DNA from: Paenibacillus amylolyticus
GTDB lineage: Bacteria > Bacillota > Bacilli > Paenibacillales > Paenibacillaceae
Assembly (NCBI RefSeq): GCF_029689945.1
Contig: NZ_CP121451.1
Location: 1,240,001-1,304,000 of the forward strand
Length of the DNA: 64,000 nt
Direction: 5' to 3'
Shown here: positions 48,217 to 57,701 of the stretch, piece after piece
How the letters are laid out: every line of letters begins with the position of its first letter
Numbering within the stretch: position 1 is the stretch's first letter
Translations under genes and position numbers: made by a program
Notes under the pieces: model-generated
What the model was told of the DNA's origin: nothing
Database searches by the model: none
What the model saw: the letters and a program-made list of their open reading frames with translations, nothing else

Positions 48217-51157
48217 CCTGCCAGGTGTTGAAGCCGAGACTCGCATTCAGGGTGTGGGTTCAGCCAAATTCGATCTCACACTTGAACTGACGGAGAAACG
48301 GGAGCAGAACGGACTTCCAGCCGGAATTGAAGGTGTATTGGAGTATAGTACAGATCTCTACCGTGAATCGACTGCTGGAGAGCTGGTGGTTCGGTTAATG
48401 CAGGTGCTTGAGCGTGCTGTACAGCAGATGGATGAACGCATCAGCAGATTTGACCTGGTTACACCTTCAGAGCATGCCCAGCTTGAGAAGGAATGGACGT
48501 CTACACTGGATGAAGGTCCACAGCTGACCATAGCCGAGCGTTTTGAAGTGCAGGCAGCTGCTCACCCCGGTTCGGTAGCTCTCCATTGTGAGGATATCCG
48601 TATGACTTACAGGGAGCTGAACGCACGGGCTAATCGATTGGCGAGACTGTTGATCGCAGAAGGTGCTGGGCCCGAACAGATGGTCGCTTTAGCCTTACCT
48701 CGATCGGTAGAGATGGTCGTAGCCATTCTTGCTGTACTCAAAACGGGCGCTGCCTATCTGCCACTGGACCCGCATTATCCGGCAGACCGTTTAACGCATA
48801 TGCTGACGGACGCAGCGCCGAAAGTGATGATCACAAGTTCAGACGTATACGCCTTGCTGCCGCAGATAGCGGATATTGAATGTATCAATATGGACGATCT
48901 GCATACCCAGCGGCAATTGGAATCCATGGATGAGCGAAACCCGGCAGACCATGAACGGAACGGACGGGTAACTCCGCTGAGCCCGGCTTACATGATCTAT
49001 ACCTCAGGTTCAACAGGGAAACCCAAAGGTGTCGTGATTCCGCATGCGAATGTCATCCGGTTACTGGATGCTACGCAGCACTGGTTCCATTTTGACGAGA
49101 GCGATGTGTGGACGTTGTTCCATTCCTATGCGTTTGACTTCTCCGTGTGGGAAATCTGGGGCCCTCTGTTGTATGGAGGCAGCTTGGTTGTTGTTCCGCA
49201 TGAGATTAGCCGATCACCTGGAGCGTTCCTGCAACTGCTCGCCGAAAAGAAGGTAACCGTACTGAACCAGACGCCATCTGCATTCTACCAACTGATGCAG
49301 GCTGACAGGGAAAATCCGGTCTGGGGACAGCAGCTTGCGCTCCGCTATGTGATCTTTGGAGGCGAGGCGCTGGAGCTGGGACGTTTGCATGACTGGTATG
49401 AACGCCATGCGGATGACGCTCCAAGACTCATCAATATGTATGGTATTACGGAAACAACGGTTCATGTCAGCTACAAGGAACTGCACGCGGGCAGCGCTGC
49501 AGAAGGCGCAAGCAGCTGGATTGGATGCGCTATTCCAGACCTGCGCGTCTATGTGCTGGATGATGATCTGAAGCCTGTGCCGACAGGTGTAACTGGAGAG
49601 ATGTATGTGGCGGGAGCCGGTCTGGCACGTGGATATTGGGGACGACCGGATCTCACGGCAGAGCGATTCATCGCTGATCCTTATGGACCACCGGGCACGC
49701 GTATGTATCGTACGGGCGACTTGGCCAAACGTCTGCACGACGGTTCGCTTGATTATCTGGGAAGAGCCGATCAACAGGTGAAAATTCGCGGGTTCCGCAT
49801 TGAGCTTGGCGAGATTGAGGCTGTACTGGCAAAACATCCTGGCGTGGCTCAGGCTGCTGTTATCGTTCGTGAATACCAGCCGGGAGATAAACGTCTTGTC
49901 GCTTATGTTGTTCCTGCATCAGACAGTGAAGCTGAACTGGAAACGGCTGCGTTACGACGACATGCGGCAGCGAGTCTTCCGGATTACATGGTTCCGTCTG
50001 CGGTTGTTTGGATGGAGGTCCTGCCACTTACGCCAAATGGCAAGTTGGATCGCAAAGCGTTGCCTGCACCAGAGATGCAATGTTCGGTTGATGGCCGAGC
50101 ACCGCGCAATCCGCAGGAGCAGATTCTCTGTGATCTGTTTGCCGAAGTATTGGGATTGCGGAGTGTGAGTATTGATGACAGCTTCTTCGAACTGGGTGGT
50201 CATTCGCTGCTTGCGGTGCGCCTGATGAGTCGAATTCGTGAAGCGATGGGCAAGGAGCCGGGCATCGGGATTTTGTTCGAGACCGCCACGGTGGCTGGTC
50301 TGGCCGAGCGATTGGAGATGGGTGCCGATTCCGGGAAAAGCTCGCTGCAAGTGTTGTTACCGCTGAGGACTCATGGGCAGCATCTGCCTGTATTCTGTGT
50401 GCATCCGGCGGGAGGACTCAGTTGGTGTTATGCCGGCTTGATGAAGCATCTGGGCATGGAGTATCCGCTGTACGGATTGCAGGCAAGGGGGATTGCCGAG
50501 TACGAGGAACTCCCGTCGACACTGGAGGATATGACGGCGGATTACATCCGTCACATCCAGTCTGTGCAGCCGCAAGGCCCGTATCGTTTGCTCGGCTGGT
50601 CACTGGGCGGTAACGTGGCTCAGGCTATGGCCGTGCAACTTCAGTCCGAAGGGGAGGAAGTCGAGTTTCTCGCCATGTTGGATGCGTATCCGAGTCACTA
50701 TCTACCTATTCGCGGGGAACCGGATGAGGAAGAGGCGTTAACGGCATTGCTTGCACTCGGCGGATATGATCCGGACAGTATTGGGGATGGGCCGCTGAAT
50801 ATGGCGACAGCAATGCGCATCCTGCGCAGCGAAGGAAGTGCGCTTGCAAGTTTGGATGAAGAGACGATCATGAAGCTGCGGAGAACCTATGAAAATTCCG
50901 TCCGCATCTTGGGGGCGTACACGCCATCCCGATTCGAAGGTGACCTGATCTTCTTCCGCTCTACCATTATTCCCGACTGGTTCGATCCGATTGAACCCGA
51001 GATGTGGAATGCATTCATTGGAGGCCGATTGGAACGTCATGATATTGCCTGTCGTCACAAAGACCTGTGTCAGCCGGGTCCATTGGAGGAAATTTGCCGT
51101 ACCCTGTCCGTCCGGCTGGAGATGCTGAACAAGAAGCGTAACATTCAACACAAATAG
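48176..51157 (+). CDS. dhbF: Siderophore synthetase DhbF, second part (end of C, A-PCP-TE)
   Basis: Continuation of the gene begun at 43933; together about 2,400 residues. It contains the end of the second condensation domain (FQVMLVLQNTPDVRLDLPGV), an adenylation domain (IYTSGSTGKPKGVVIPHANV) whose pocket residues read D-F-W-N-I-G-M-V-H-K, the standard threonine code, a carrier domain (DDSFFELGGHSLLAVRLM) and a thioesterase (FCVHPAGGLSWCYAGL; YRLLGWSLGGNVAQAMAVQL). The thioesterase should join and cyclise three dihydroxybenzoyl-Xaa-Thr units through Thr hydroxyls, giving a bacillibactin- or paenibactin-type trilactone. MbtH follows at 51170. Confidence 0.91.
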   Translation: MMLVLQNTPDVRLDLPGVEAETRIQGVGSAKFDLTLELTEKREQNGLPAGIEGVLEYSTDLYRESTAGELVVRLMQVLERAVQQMDERISRFDLVTPSEHAQLEKEWTSTLDEGPQLTIAERFEVQAAAHPGSVALHCEDIRMTYRELNARANRLARLLIAEGAGPEQMVALALPRSVEMVVAILAVLKTGAAYLPLDPHYPADRLTHMLTDAAPKVMITSSDVYALLPQIADIECINMDDLHTQRQLESMDERNPADHERNGRVTPLSPAYMIYTSGSTGKPKGVVIPHANVIRLLDATQHWFHFDESDVWTLFHSYAFDFSVWEIWGPLLYGGSLVVVPHEISRSPGAFLQLLAEKKVTVLNQTPSAFYQLMQADRENPVWGQQLALRYVIFGGEALELGRLHDWYERHADDAPRLINMYGITETTVHVSYKELHAGSAAEGASSWIGCAIPDLRVYVLDDDLKPVPTGVTGEMYVAGAGLARGYWGRPDLTAERFIADPYGPPGTRMYRTGDLAKRLHDGSLDYLGRADQQVKIRGFRIELGEIEAVLAKHPGVAQAAVIVREYQPGDKRLVAYVVPASDSEAELETAALRRHAAASLPDYMVPSAVVWMEVLPLTPNGKLDRKALPAPEMQCSVDGRAPRNPQEQILCDLFAEVLGLRSVSIDDSFFELGGHSLLAVRLMSRIREAMGKEPGIGILFETATVAGLAERLEMGADSGKSSLQVLLPLRTHGQHLPVFCVHPAGGLSWCYAGLMKHLGMEYPLYGLQARGIAEYEELPSTLEDMTADYIRHIQSVQPQGPYRLLGWSLGGNVAQAMAVQLQSEGEEVEFLAMLDAYPSHYLPIRGEPDEEEALTALLALGGYDPDSIGDGPLNMATAMRILRSEGSALASLDEETIMKLRRTYENSVRILGAYTPSRFEGDLIFFRSTIIPDWFDPIEPEMWNAFIGGRLERHDIACRHKDLCQPGPLEEICRTLSVRLEMLNKKRNIQHK

Positions 51158-51169
51158 GAGGATAAGCTG

Positions 51170-51406
51170 ATGAGCAACCCTTTTGAATATGAAGACAGCA
51201 ATTATCTGGTGTTAATGAATGATGAAGGACAGTATTCGCTGTGGCCTGCATCCATAGCGGTACCGGCAGGTTGGACCCTGATGCTGGGGAAAGCCAAACG
51301 ACGTGTATGTCTGGATTACATTGCGGAGCAGTGGACGGACCTGAAGCCGCTGAGTCTCTGTGATGAAACGGGGATGCCGGGCATGATTCATGAGGTAGGC
51401 AGATGA
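51170..51406 (+). CDS. mbtH: MbtH-like protein
   Basis: 78 residues. The MbtH signature is clear: NPFEYEDSNYLVLMNDEGQY, SLWPASIAVPAGWTL and CLDYIAEQWTDLKPLSL with the conserved tryptophans. MbtH proteins bind adenylation domains of nonribosomal synthetases and keep them soluble and active, here most likely DhbF. ATG 51170 has AGGAGG upstream, and the stop overlaps the start of the exporter gene (ATGA), so both are translated together. Confidence 0.93.
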   Translation: MSNPFEYEDSNYLVLMNDEGQYSLWPASIAVPAGWTLMLGKAKRRVCLDYIAEQWTDLKPLSLCDETGMPGMIHEVGR

Positions 51407-52882
51407 GGTTTCATCTGAATCCAAAGGCAATTGTGAGCATTGTCTATGTTCTGGCGATGTTTATGGTGGCCATGGATGCAACGGTCTTAAATATGGCGCT
51501 GCGAACCATCAGTGACGAACTGGGTATTCCCCGGCTGCTGCCGGTACCTTAAATGTAGGTTATTTGGTGAGTTTGGCTGTATTTCTGCCTGTTGCCGGCT
51601 GGCTTGGTGACCGATGGGGCACGAAACGGGTTTTCCTGTCGGCACTGACACTGTTTACCGTATCCTCCGCGCTGTGTGCCACAGCTGATCAACTAGGCAC
51701 GTTGACGTTTTTCCGCATTTTGCAGGGAGCAGGGGGTGGTCTGCTTACACCTGTGGGGATGGCGATGTTGTTTCGAACCTTTCCTCCGCAGGAACGTGCC
51801 AAGGTATCTCGCATGTTGGTGTTACCCATTGCCCTTGCTCCAGCCTTGGGTCCGATTGTGAGCGGATTGATTGTGGATCAACTGTCATGGCGCTGGATTT
51901 TCTATGTGAATCTGCCTGTTGGTATTCCAGCCGTGATCTTCGGCATGTTGTATCTGAAGGAGCACAGAGAACAGGGAGCAGGTCGATTGGATCTGCCGGG
52001 GTGGTTATTATCTGCGCCGGGACTGGCACTGACAATGTACGCGCTCAGTCAGGGACCACTGCGGGGATGGACCTCGCCGTTTATTATGGGAGCGGGATTT
52101 GTGGGAATTTTGCTGCTGACGTTGCTCGTCGTGGCGGAGCTGCGCGCCAGCAGCCGTTGCTTGATCTGCGTTTGCTGAAGCACCGACTATTCCGTTATAC
52201 AGGCTTGGTATCCGTATGTGGGGCAGCCGGATTGCTGGGCATGCTGTATGTGTTTCCACTAATGTATCAAAATGTGCTAAAGGCCTCTGCGCTGGAAACC
52301 GGACTAACCACATTCCCGGAAGCGCTGGGACTGATGATTGCTTCTCAGCTTGTCCCTTGGACTTATCCGCGGCTGGGCCCGCGAAGGTTGATCTCGATAG
52401 GCTTGATCTGTACGGCAGTCATTTTCATCACGCTTAGTCAGATCACAGCGGATACGAACCCGTGGTTCATCCGTTCATTATTGTTCGGAGTGGGAATTTT
52501 CCTGGGACAGACGGTAGGGGCAGTACAGATTGCTGCATTTGCTCAGATCCCACCTGCATCCATGGGACGAGCCTCCACCTGGTTCACGGTGCAGAACCGT
52601 CTGGGATCAGCCATCGGCATGGCTTTACTCTCTGCTGTTCTGGCCGGTGTAGGTACAACAACGGTGACTGCTACAGGCACGATGGAGCCGAATATGCTGG
52701 CGTACCGTTTGGCTTTGTTGGGGGCAGCAGCATTTCTGCTCATCGGGCTGTGGTTCGCCCTGAAAATCCGGGATGCTGACGCAGCAGCCACGATACGAAA
52801 GATACCTACTGGAGGGTTATTTGGCAAGTTGAAACGTTCGTCCGCGGTGAGTTCTGAAACGGTGGCACAGCAAGAAGGATAG
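51403..52882 (+). CDS. MFS exporter, DHA2/EmrB type, probable siderophore exporter (frame broken twice)
   Basis: About 493 residues once repaired, with 12-14 membrane segments. MFS motif A appears as GWLGDRWGTKRVF, and the first helix region as YVLAMFMVAMDATVLNMALR. The early part ends at the C run 51529-51532; one more C gives IPPAAAGTLNVGYLVSLAVF. A second break near 52145 (one base lost) joins VVAELR to RQQPLLDLRLLKHRLFRYTG. The gene overlaps mbtH by four bases and is the last of the siderophore operon, so export of the finished siderophore is the likely job, as for the B. subtilis bacillibactin exporter. A terminator follows at 52953. Confidence 0.86.
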
Positions 52883-52952
52883 GATTGAGTTTGCGAACGA
52901 AGCAACGAAAGTCAAGTAGACGGTGCTACCGGATAGAGTGTTGATAAAATAT

Positions 52953-53008
52953 GAGCGAGTCATACCGGGCATGATTAATTTGTCACCGGATTGACTCGCT
53001 CTTATTTG
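52953..53008 (+). terminator. Terminator of the siderophore operon
   Basis: GAGCGAGTCA (52953-52962) pairs perfectly with TGACTCGCTC (52992-53001), with inner CCGG pairing, and a T-rich end. Confidence 0.75.
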
Positions 53009-53062
53009 GATCGGCTAGGTAGTTGGTTGGTCACTTAATTATATGGTCACTTAATTATAGGG

Positions 53063-53098
53063 AAGAGGTGTGAGATTCTAACGAACCTCACACCTCTT
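53063..53098. repeat. Hairpin-forming CTAACGAA repeat
   Basis: AAGAGGTGTGAGATTC is followed after TAAC by its near-perfect inverse GAACCTCACACCTCTT (one mismatch). The loop region holds CTAACGAA, the word shared by the repeats at 12998-13192 and 53128-53272. Confidence 0.6.
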
Positions 53099-53127
53099 AA
53101 TAGTGGATTTTTAGGGTTTAGGGAAAC

Positions 53128-53272
53128 CTAACGAACCTTAGACACCTTATTAGTGCAAAGTTCGGCGATATCAACGTGAAAAAGAACATATTAGGGGAAA
53201 TAGGGTGTATAGGATTCCTTAGAATGCCAGACCTGTGTAATTGAAGCCCATAAGGTGTCTCAGATTCGTTAG
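53128..53272. repeat. 145-bp element with CTAACGAA inverted ends
   Basis: The left end CTAACGAACCTTAGACACCT (from 53128) and the right end AAGGTGTCTCAGATTCGTTAG-like sequence (to 53272) are inverted copies differing at four internal positions. No open frame of note lies between. It looks like a small non-autonomous or structural repeat related to the cluster at 13.0-13.2 kb. Confidence 0.6.
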
Positions 53273-53319
53273 AGTTGTGGACTCGACTCGAATCTAACCT
53301 AAACCCCGACCCTAACCGC

Positions 53320-53357
53320 AAAACCCAAAACCCAAAACCCAAAACCCAAAACCAAAA
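53320..53357. repeat. AAAACCC tandem repeat
   Basis: Four exact copies of AAAACCC from 53320 to 53347, then AAAACC and AAAA. Just upstream, TTTAGGGTTTAGGG (53110-53123) and ACCTAAACCCCGACCCTAA (from 53297) are of the same base style. Confidence 0.8.
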
Positions 53358-53398
53358 TAGACTTCACGATCCCCAAATAAGCCGCAACTAGCCGCACA

Positions 53399-54084
53399 TT
53401 ACACCAGCTCCGTATATAGCTCCTCCAAGGTGATGATCTCGGGCTGGCTCGGCAGCTTTCCACCAGCCGAACAGGCCGCAAGCATATGCCCATCGTCCAG
53501 TCGCTGACTGTGAAAGTAATATGTCCCAGCCTGCTCGCAATGCCAAGCGCTTACCTCGTCAGGCAGGATGGCGAAGGAGTCCAGTGGTATGGACAAGCCC
53601 ATACCGACGGCTTTGATATAACTTTCCTTTAGCGTCCATAGACGGTAGAAGGTTTCCAGCTGACGATTGTCAGGTTCTGCAGCCAAGAACTGGCTCTCCA
53701 TTGGAGAGAAGAAGCGCTCTGCAATCTGCATGTCAATGGGTGCTATTTTTTCAACATCCACACCCAGTTCATCCGTACCGCCGGAGATCAGAGCAATCCA
53801 ATTACCAGAGTGGGAGACGTTGAATGGCACATCCGAATGGTGACTGAGCGAAGGTTTGCCGTAGGAATTACGGGTAAAGAAAGATCAGCAGGTCTCAGTC
53901 CAGTTAACTTGCTCAAAGTCACACGAGACAGTATCTCTCCCAGCACGGAGCGATACGCATCGGCCTGACGCACAAAACGAGAAGCCTGGGCACGACGCTC
54001 AGCAGAGACTTTCGACAGAAAATGGTTCCAGTACGCCTCGGGCAATACTTCTGGAACGTGGAGCACATGTATCGTTATCATCAT
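53399..54084 (-). CDS. Sfp-type 4'-phosphopantetheinyl transferase (frame broken once)
   Basis: About 228 residues once repaired. N-terminal part ITIHVLHVPEVLPEAYWNHF, then after the break the strand SHSGNWIALISGG, the magnesium motif ELGVDVEKIAPID and the second motif FYRLWTLKESYIKAVGMGLS, which are the Sfp hallmarks. The break near 53863 lacks one T; IPYGKPSLSHHSDVPFNVSH continues. The enzyme transfers phosphopantetheine from CoA to the carrier Ser residues of DhbB and DhbF. It lies convergent with the siderophore operon and so probably belongs to the same system while having its own promoter. Confidence 0.9.
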
Positions 54085-54247
54085 TTATCACCTGAAGACA
54101 TATTCGGCGCGAATCAGTTACTTTCCTTTATATGGAACAAACCCTCAAGTACTCTCTATTTTTAACGAGCTCTACGCGGATGCTTGATCAAGACTGCTCT
54201 CCCTTTTTTCTTCTCCTATTGAGGTTTCAGGTTATGCATCTTCATCT

Positions 54248-55120
54248 CTACGCTTCTTGCGCTTGTTTCCACTCGGTATGTGCTGCCTGTACTCGCTCCC
54301 ACATGTCTTGGCATTCCAATTCGCTGTAATTCACCAATGGCTCATGGAATAGTTCAGTTAATACGTCACGCCACTGCGTGTAGGTCTGAATCTCGGTTTT
54401 GCGGATTCCTTCGATATCATGGGTTCGGAGCATACAGCCTCGTAGTTCGTGACTGCGGTTCTCATCCCGCTGACGAAGCAAAAATACATTATGCCACGGT
54501 GATTCGGCCGCCAGACTGTAGAATTCATGCTTGGGTATGAACTCCCCCAGATCGTGAACCGCCTCAGGAGCATAGTCGACGCCTTTGCTTGGCCTATTCG
54601 GTTCATACTCAAGCCGCCATCCCCCAGCTGCAACAGATGATGGCATCAATTGGTATGTGAATGGAGCTGAACCATAGGTTCCGTAACGAAGTGGCAGAGG
54701 TTCGAAGGGCATTCCACCAAGACCTACATCTACAATCCAGCGCTCAACTGTCGGGTCAGCATCCGGCAGAAGAACAGACAGACCGAGATGGAACGAGTTC
54801 ACACGGGGTTGTTCCCCATGAGGCTGAACTCCGCCTCGATGCCATTCAACGGTATAACCCAGTGACCGCAGAAGAACACTGAATGCACCATTGAGATGAA
54901 AACAGTAACCGCTGCGCCCCTGTAATATAAGTTGGATCGACTCTGGAAGACTTATTCCCACAGGACGACCTGCATATATATCGACGGTTTGCCAAGACAG
55001 ATATTGCACATGAGCTCGCTGGAGTTCAGCTAAGAATTCCAGTGTGGGTTTCTTTATATCATCAATGCCGATCCGTTTCAGATAGGCCTGTATTTCAACG
55101 CCATTTAATCGTTCAATCAT
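54248..55120 (-). CDS. Arylamine N-acetyltransferase
   Basis: 290 residues. The catalytic Cys lies in ILQGRSGYCFHLNGAFSVLL (RGGYCFE-type motif), the His in RVNSFHLGLSVLLPDA and the Asp in ERWIVDVGLGGMPFEPLPLR, forming the Cys-His-Asp triad of the NAT family. N-terminal LKRIGIDDIKKPTLEFLAEL fits as well. It moves acetyl from acetyl-CoA to aromatic amines and hydrazines in the cytoplasm. ATG 55120 has AGGTGA upstream. The motif is slightly varied (RSGYCF for RGGYCF). Single gene without an evident link to the siderophore cluster. Confidence 0.88.
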   Translation of the reverse strand: MIERLNGVEIQAYLKRIGIDDIKKPTLEFLAELQRAHVQYLSWQTVDIYAGRPVGISLPESIQLILQGRSGYCFHLNGAFSVLLRSLGYTVEWHRGGVQPHGEQPRVNSFHLGLSVLLPDADPTVERWIVDVGLGGMPFEPLPLRYGTYGSAPFTYQLMPSSVAAGGWRLEYEPNRPSKGVDYAPEAVHDLGEFIPKHEFYSLAAESPWHNVFLLRQRDENRSHELRGCMLRTHDIEGIRKTEIQTYTQWRDVLTELFHEPLVNYSELECQDMWERVQAAHTEWKQAQEA

Positions 55121-55407
55121 TCAGATCACCTCATGTTATATAGTAAGCTACAGGCATGGTTTATAACCTTCTGTTGCCCTGATCTCATTGTAGAAGTGAA
55201 CGGGTGAAAACAACATCACCAATTGCGCAGATTGTAACGGTACAATTTATAGACCGGTTATGAGAATGATCTTCAAAATTAAACATGGTTCTGATGACAT
55301 TGAAATATAATATGTGGATGAGCTATTTCTTTTTCTGGGGTATGCTAACCCTTTGGAGTGGATATAGGTTAGAATATAGATAGATAGCAGGATTAGGAGA
55401 TGGAAAA

Positions 55408-55884
55408 ATGGCTAATGAAGAAGTGATTTTGACACAGGAAGGCTTGGAAAAGCTGGAGGACGAACTGAGGGAATTGAAGACAGTGAAGCGTAAGGAGCTG
55501 GCTGAGCGTCTGAAACTTGCCATCAGCTACGGTGACCTCAAGGAAAACAGTGAATATCATTCAGCCAAAGATGATCAGGCTTTTATGGAGACCCGGATTC
55601 TGATTGTTGAGAAGATGCTGAAGAATGCCAAAGTCATCACGCCCGACAACATGGATGCTACCAAAGTGGGTGTAGGTTCAACCGTATTGCTCAATGATAT
55701 CGAATTCGCCGAGAAGATTGAATATAAATTGGTTGGTCCTGCTGAGGCTGATGTAGCAGACAATAAAATCTCCTATGAAAGTCCACTGGGCAAAGAACTG
55801 ATGGGCAAAGAAGTGGGCAGCGTCATTCATGTCAACGCTCCGATGGGCGTTATCAAGTACGAGTTGCTTGAAATAAGAGTGTAA
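55408..55884 (+). CDS. greA: Transcription elongation factor GreA
   Basis: 158 residues, the normal GreA length. N-terminal coiled coil LTQEGLEKLEDELRELKTVK, the conserved tip ISYGDLKENSEYHSAKDDQA with the acidic residues that enter the RNA polymerase channel, and the C-terminal globular part SPLGKELMGKEVGSVIHVNA. It stimulates cleavage of backtracked RNA by RNA polymerase. The 287 bases before it hold no other gene and presumably its promoter. A strong hairpin terminator follows. Confidence 0.95.
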   Translation: MANEEVILTQEGLEKLEDELRELKTVKRKELAERLKLAISYGDLKENSEYHSAKDDQAFMETRILIVEKMLKNAKVITPDNMDATKVGVGSTVLLNDIEFAEKIEYKLVGPAEADVADNKISYESPLGKELMGKEVGSVIHVNAPMGVIKYELLEIRV

Positions 55885-55893
55885 TCAGAGAAC

Positions 55894-55942
55894 GAGGTGT
55901 TCCACAGACATGAACATGTCTAACGGGACGCCTTTTTTATTT
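55894..55942 (+). terminator. Terminator after greA
   Basis: AGGTGTTCC pairs with GGGACGCCT through wobble pairs and encloses an inner perfect hairpin AGACATG-AA-CATGTCT; a T6 tract follows. Confidence 0.8.
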
Positions 55943-56166
55943 TTTATACCTTTAATGCTGAGGGATTGGCTTTGTGCGTAACTTGATGCGGTTGGATGAC
56001 CGGATTTTATCACATACTATTTTCTAAGAGAGTTTATGCAATGAAAGCTTTCCAAGGATACATTATGTAAATAAATAACATTTCGACAAATTTCGATTTT
56101 CGAATGACCTGACACGTAGAGTAGTATATAATTACGGGAAAACTTTAAAGTGATGGAGTAGATACG

Positions 56167-57522
56167 ATGAATTTTAGTAAGCCTAATCTGGATCAAGACA
56201 ACGCTGGCAAAGGGGAACGCTTCTCCCGAGCTGGATTTATCCTGGCAGCCATTGGCAGTTCGGTTGGTCTGGGCAACATGTGGAAATTTCCGTACATTAC
56301 GGGGGAGAACGGAGGAGCTGCATTTTTCCTGCTCTTCATCGTCTGTTTGCTGCTCATCGGTCTGCCGGTGCTCTTGGCTGAACTTGCGATTGGTCGCAGT
56401 GGCAGAGGCAGTGCTGCAACTGCTTTTATCAAAGCAGGTGGACATAAAGGTTGGCTCGCAGCCGGATTGCTGCAAGTATTGACGCCGTTTATCATTCTGT
56501 CCTTTTATGTCATTATTGCGGGCTGGACATTGCAATACGCAGTAACTTCCTTCAGTGGAACCTTGTTCAACAATCCGGATTATGCCGGACAGTTTAGTTC
56601 CTTCGTAGGTGGCTATATGCCGATCGTGTGGCAACTGGTTTCCGTTCTCATCACGGGCTGGATTGTGGCCAAAGGGGTATCGAATGGAATCGAGAAGTTC
56701 AACAAGGTACTGATTCCCGCGATGCTTGTGCTTCTTATTATCCTGATGATCCGTGCAGTGACATTACCGGGTGCAGGTGCGGGTGTATCCTTTTTCCTGA
56801 ACCCTGACTTCTCACAGCTGACAACCGAATCGGCTCTGGTTGCGCTCGGACATGCCTTCTTCTCCCTGTCACTCGGGATGGGTATTCTTGTAACCTACGG
56901 TTCGTATGTAGATAAAAATCAATCCCTCGGTGCAGCAACGGTTGCCGTTGGTGCGGGTGATCTGATCTATGCGCTCATTGCAGGTCTGATTATCTTCCCG
57001 ACAACCTTCTCGTTCGGCATTGCACCGGACCAGGGTCCGTCCTTGATTTTCATTGCACTGCCAGCTGCATTCTCGGCGATGCCACTTGGATTCCTGTTTG
57101 CCGGCCTGTTCTTTATCCTGCTGGCTATTGCGGCATTGACGTCAGCAGTATCCTTGCTGGAAGTGCCCGTGAAATATTTCATGGAACGGTTGTCCTGGAG
57201 CCGCAGTCGTGCGGTATGGGTTATATCCCTCGCAGTATTCATCGTGGGGCTTCCTTCGGTATTGTCCCTCGGCTTGCTGCCTGAATGGACGATTGGATCG
57301 AAGAGTGTGTTCGATTGGATGGACTTTATGGCATCCAACATCTTGCTGCCTGTAGGTGGACTGCTTGTAACGATCTTTGCCGGATACTTCTGGAAGACGG
57401 CTGCTGAAGCTTCCGGTCTGCAGTCCGGATGGTTCCGGGTGTGGCTGTTCATGCTGCGTTATGTGGCACCAATTCTGGTTCTGCTGGTTCTACTGCACAC
57501 TTCCGGTATCATTCACTTCTAA
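56167..57522 (+). CDS. Sodium-dependent transporter, NSS (LeuT) family
   Basis: 451 residues with 11-12 membrane segments. The first helix has the family sequence AAIGSSVGLGNMWKFPYITG then ENGGAAFFLLF, with the unwound sodium-binding region. Further: GRSGRGSAATAFIKAGGHKG, GHAFFSLSLGMGILVTYGSY (helix 6 region with sodium and substrate contacts) and FAGLFFILLAIAALTSAVSL. Sodium:amino-acid or amine symporter in the inner membrane. The substrate is not readable. Single gene preceded by an AT-rich promoter region. Confidence 0.9.
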   Translation: MNFSKPNLDQDNAGKGERFSRAGFILAAIGSSVGLGNMWKFPYITGENGGAAFFLLFIVCLLLIGLPVLLAELAIGRSGRGSAATAFIKAGGHKGWLAAGLLQVLTPFIILSFYVIIAGWTLQYAVTSFSGTLFNNPDYAGQFSSFVGGYMPIVWQLVSVLITGWIVAKGVSNGIEKFNKVLIPAMLVLLIILMIRAVTLPGAGAGVSFFLNPDFSQLTTESALVALGHAFFSLSLGMGILVTYGSYVDKNQSLGAATVAVGAGDLIYALIAGLIIFPTTFSFGIAPDQGPSLIFIALPAAFSAMPLGFLFAGLFFILLAIAALTSAVSLLEVPVKYFMERLSWSRSRAVWVISLAVFIVGLPSVLSLGLLPEWTIGSKSVFDWMDFMASNILLPVGGLLVTIFAGYFWKTAAEASGLQSGWFRVWLFMLRYVAPILVLLVLLHTSGIIHF

Positions 57523-57576
57523 ATGTGAAGGTACAATAGGGTTAAAGTTGGTTTGTTGTGCAGATTTACCATGGAT

Positions 57577-57653
57577 AAAACCTCTTGGAAGAAATGCAAA
57601 AGCCCTTGTTTTCCCTCGTCAATTTTGGGACAATACGGAGTAGAGGTTTTTTG
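57577..57653 (+). terminator. Probable terminator after the NSS transporter gene
   Basis: AAAACCTCT near 57577 pairs with AGAGGTTTTTT at 57642-57652 around a long loop that can fold itself (TTGTTTTCCC with GGGACAA). Confidence 0.55.
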
Positions 57654-57701
57654 GGTAGGACCGATAAGCCATATGCTTTCTTGCGAAAAGAGGATTATAC
57701 A

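Larger units (their letters stand above)
52883..53398. other. Non-coding region with terminator, dispersed repeats and a CCCAAAA tandem repeat
   Basis: No gene is supported between the exporter gene and the convergent Sfp-type gene. The region holds, in order, the operon terminator, a hairpin at 53063-53098, an inverted-repeat element at 53128-53272 and a 7-base tandem repeat at 53320-53357. Confidence 0.6.

Noticed and set aside
39922..52882. The siderophore cluster as a decayed, non-functional locus
   Set aside because: Catalytic motifs are intact on both sides of every break, there are no nonsense changes inside frames, and the breaks follow the same single-base pattern as in housekeeping-like genes.
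53110..53357. Telomere-like repeat as a sign of a linear replicon end
   Set aside because: The repeat is short, internal and flanked by ordinary chromosomal genes on both sides.
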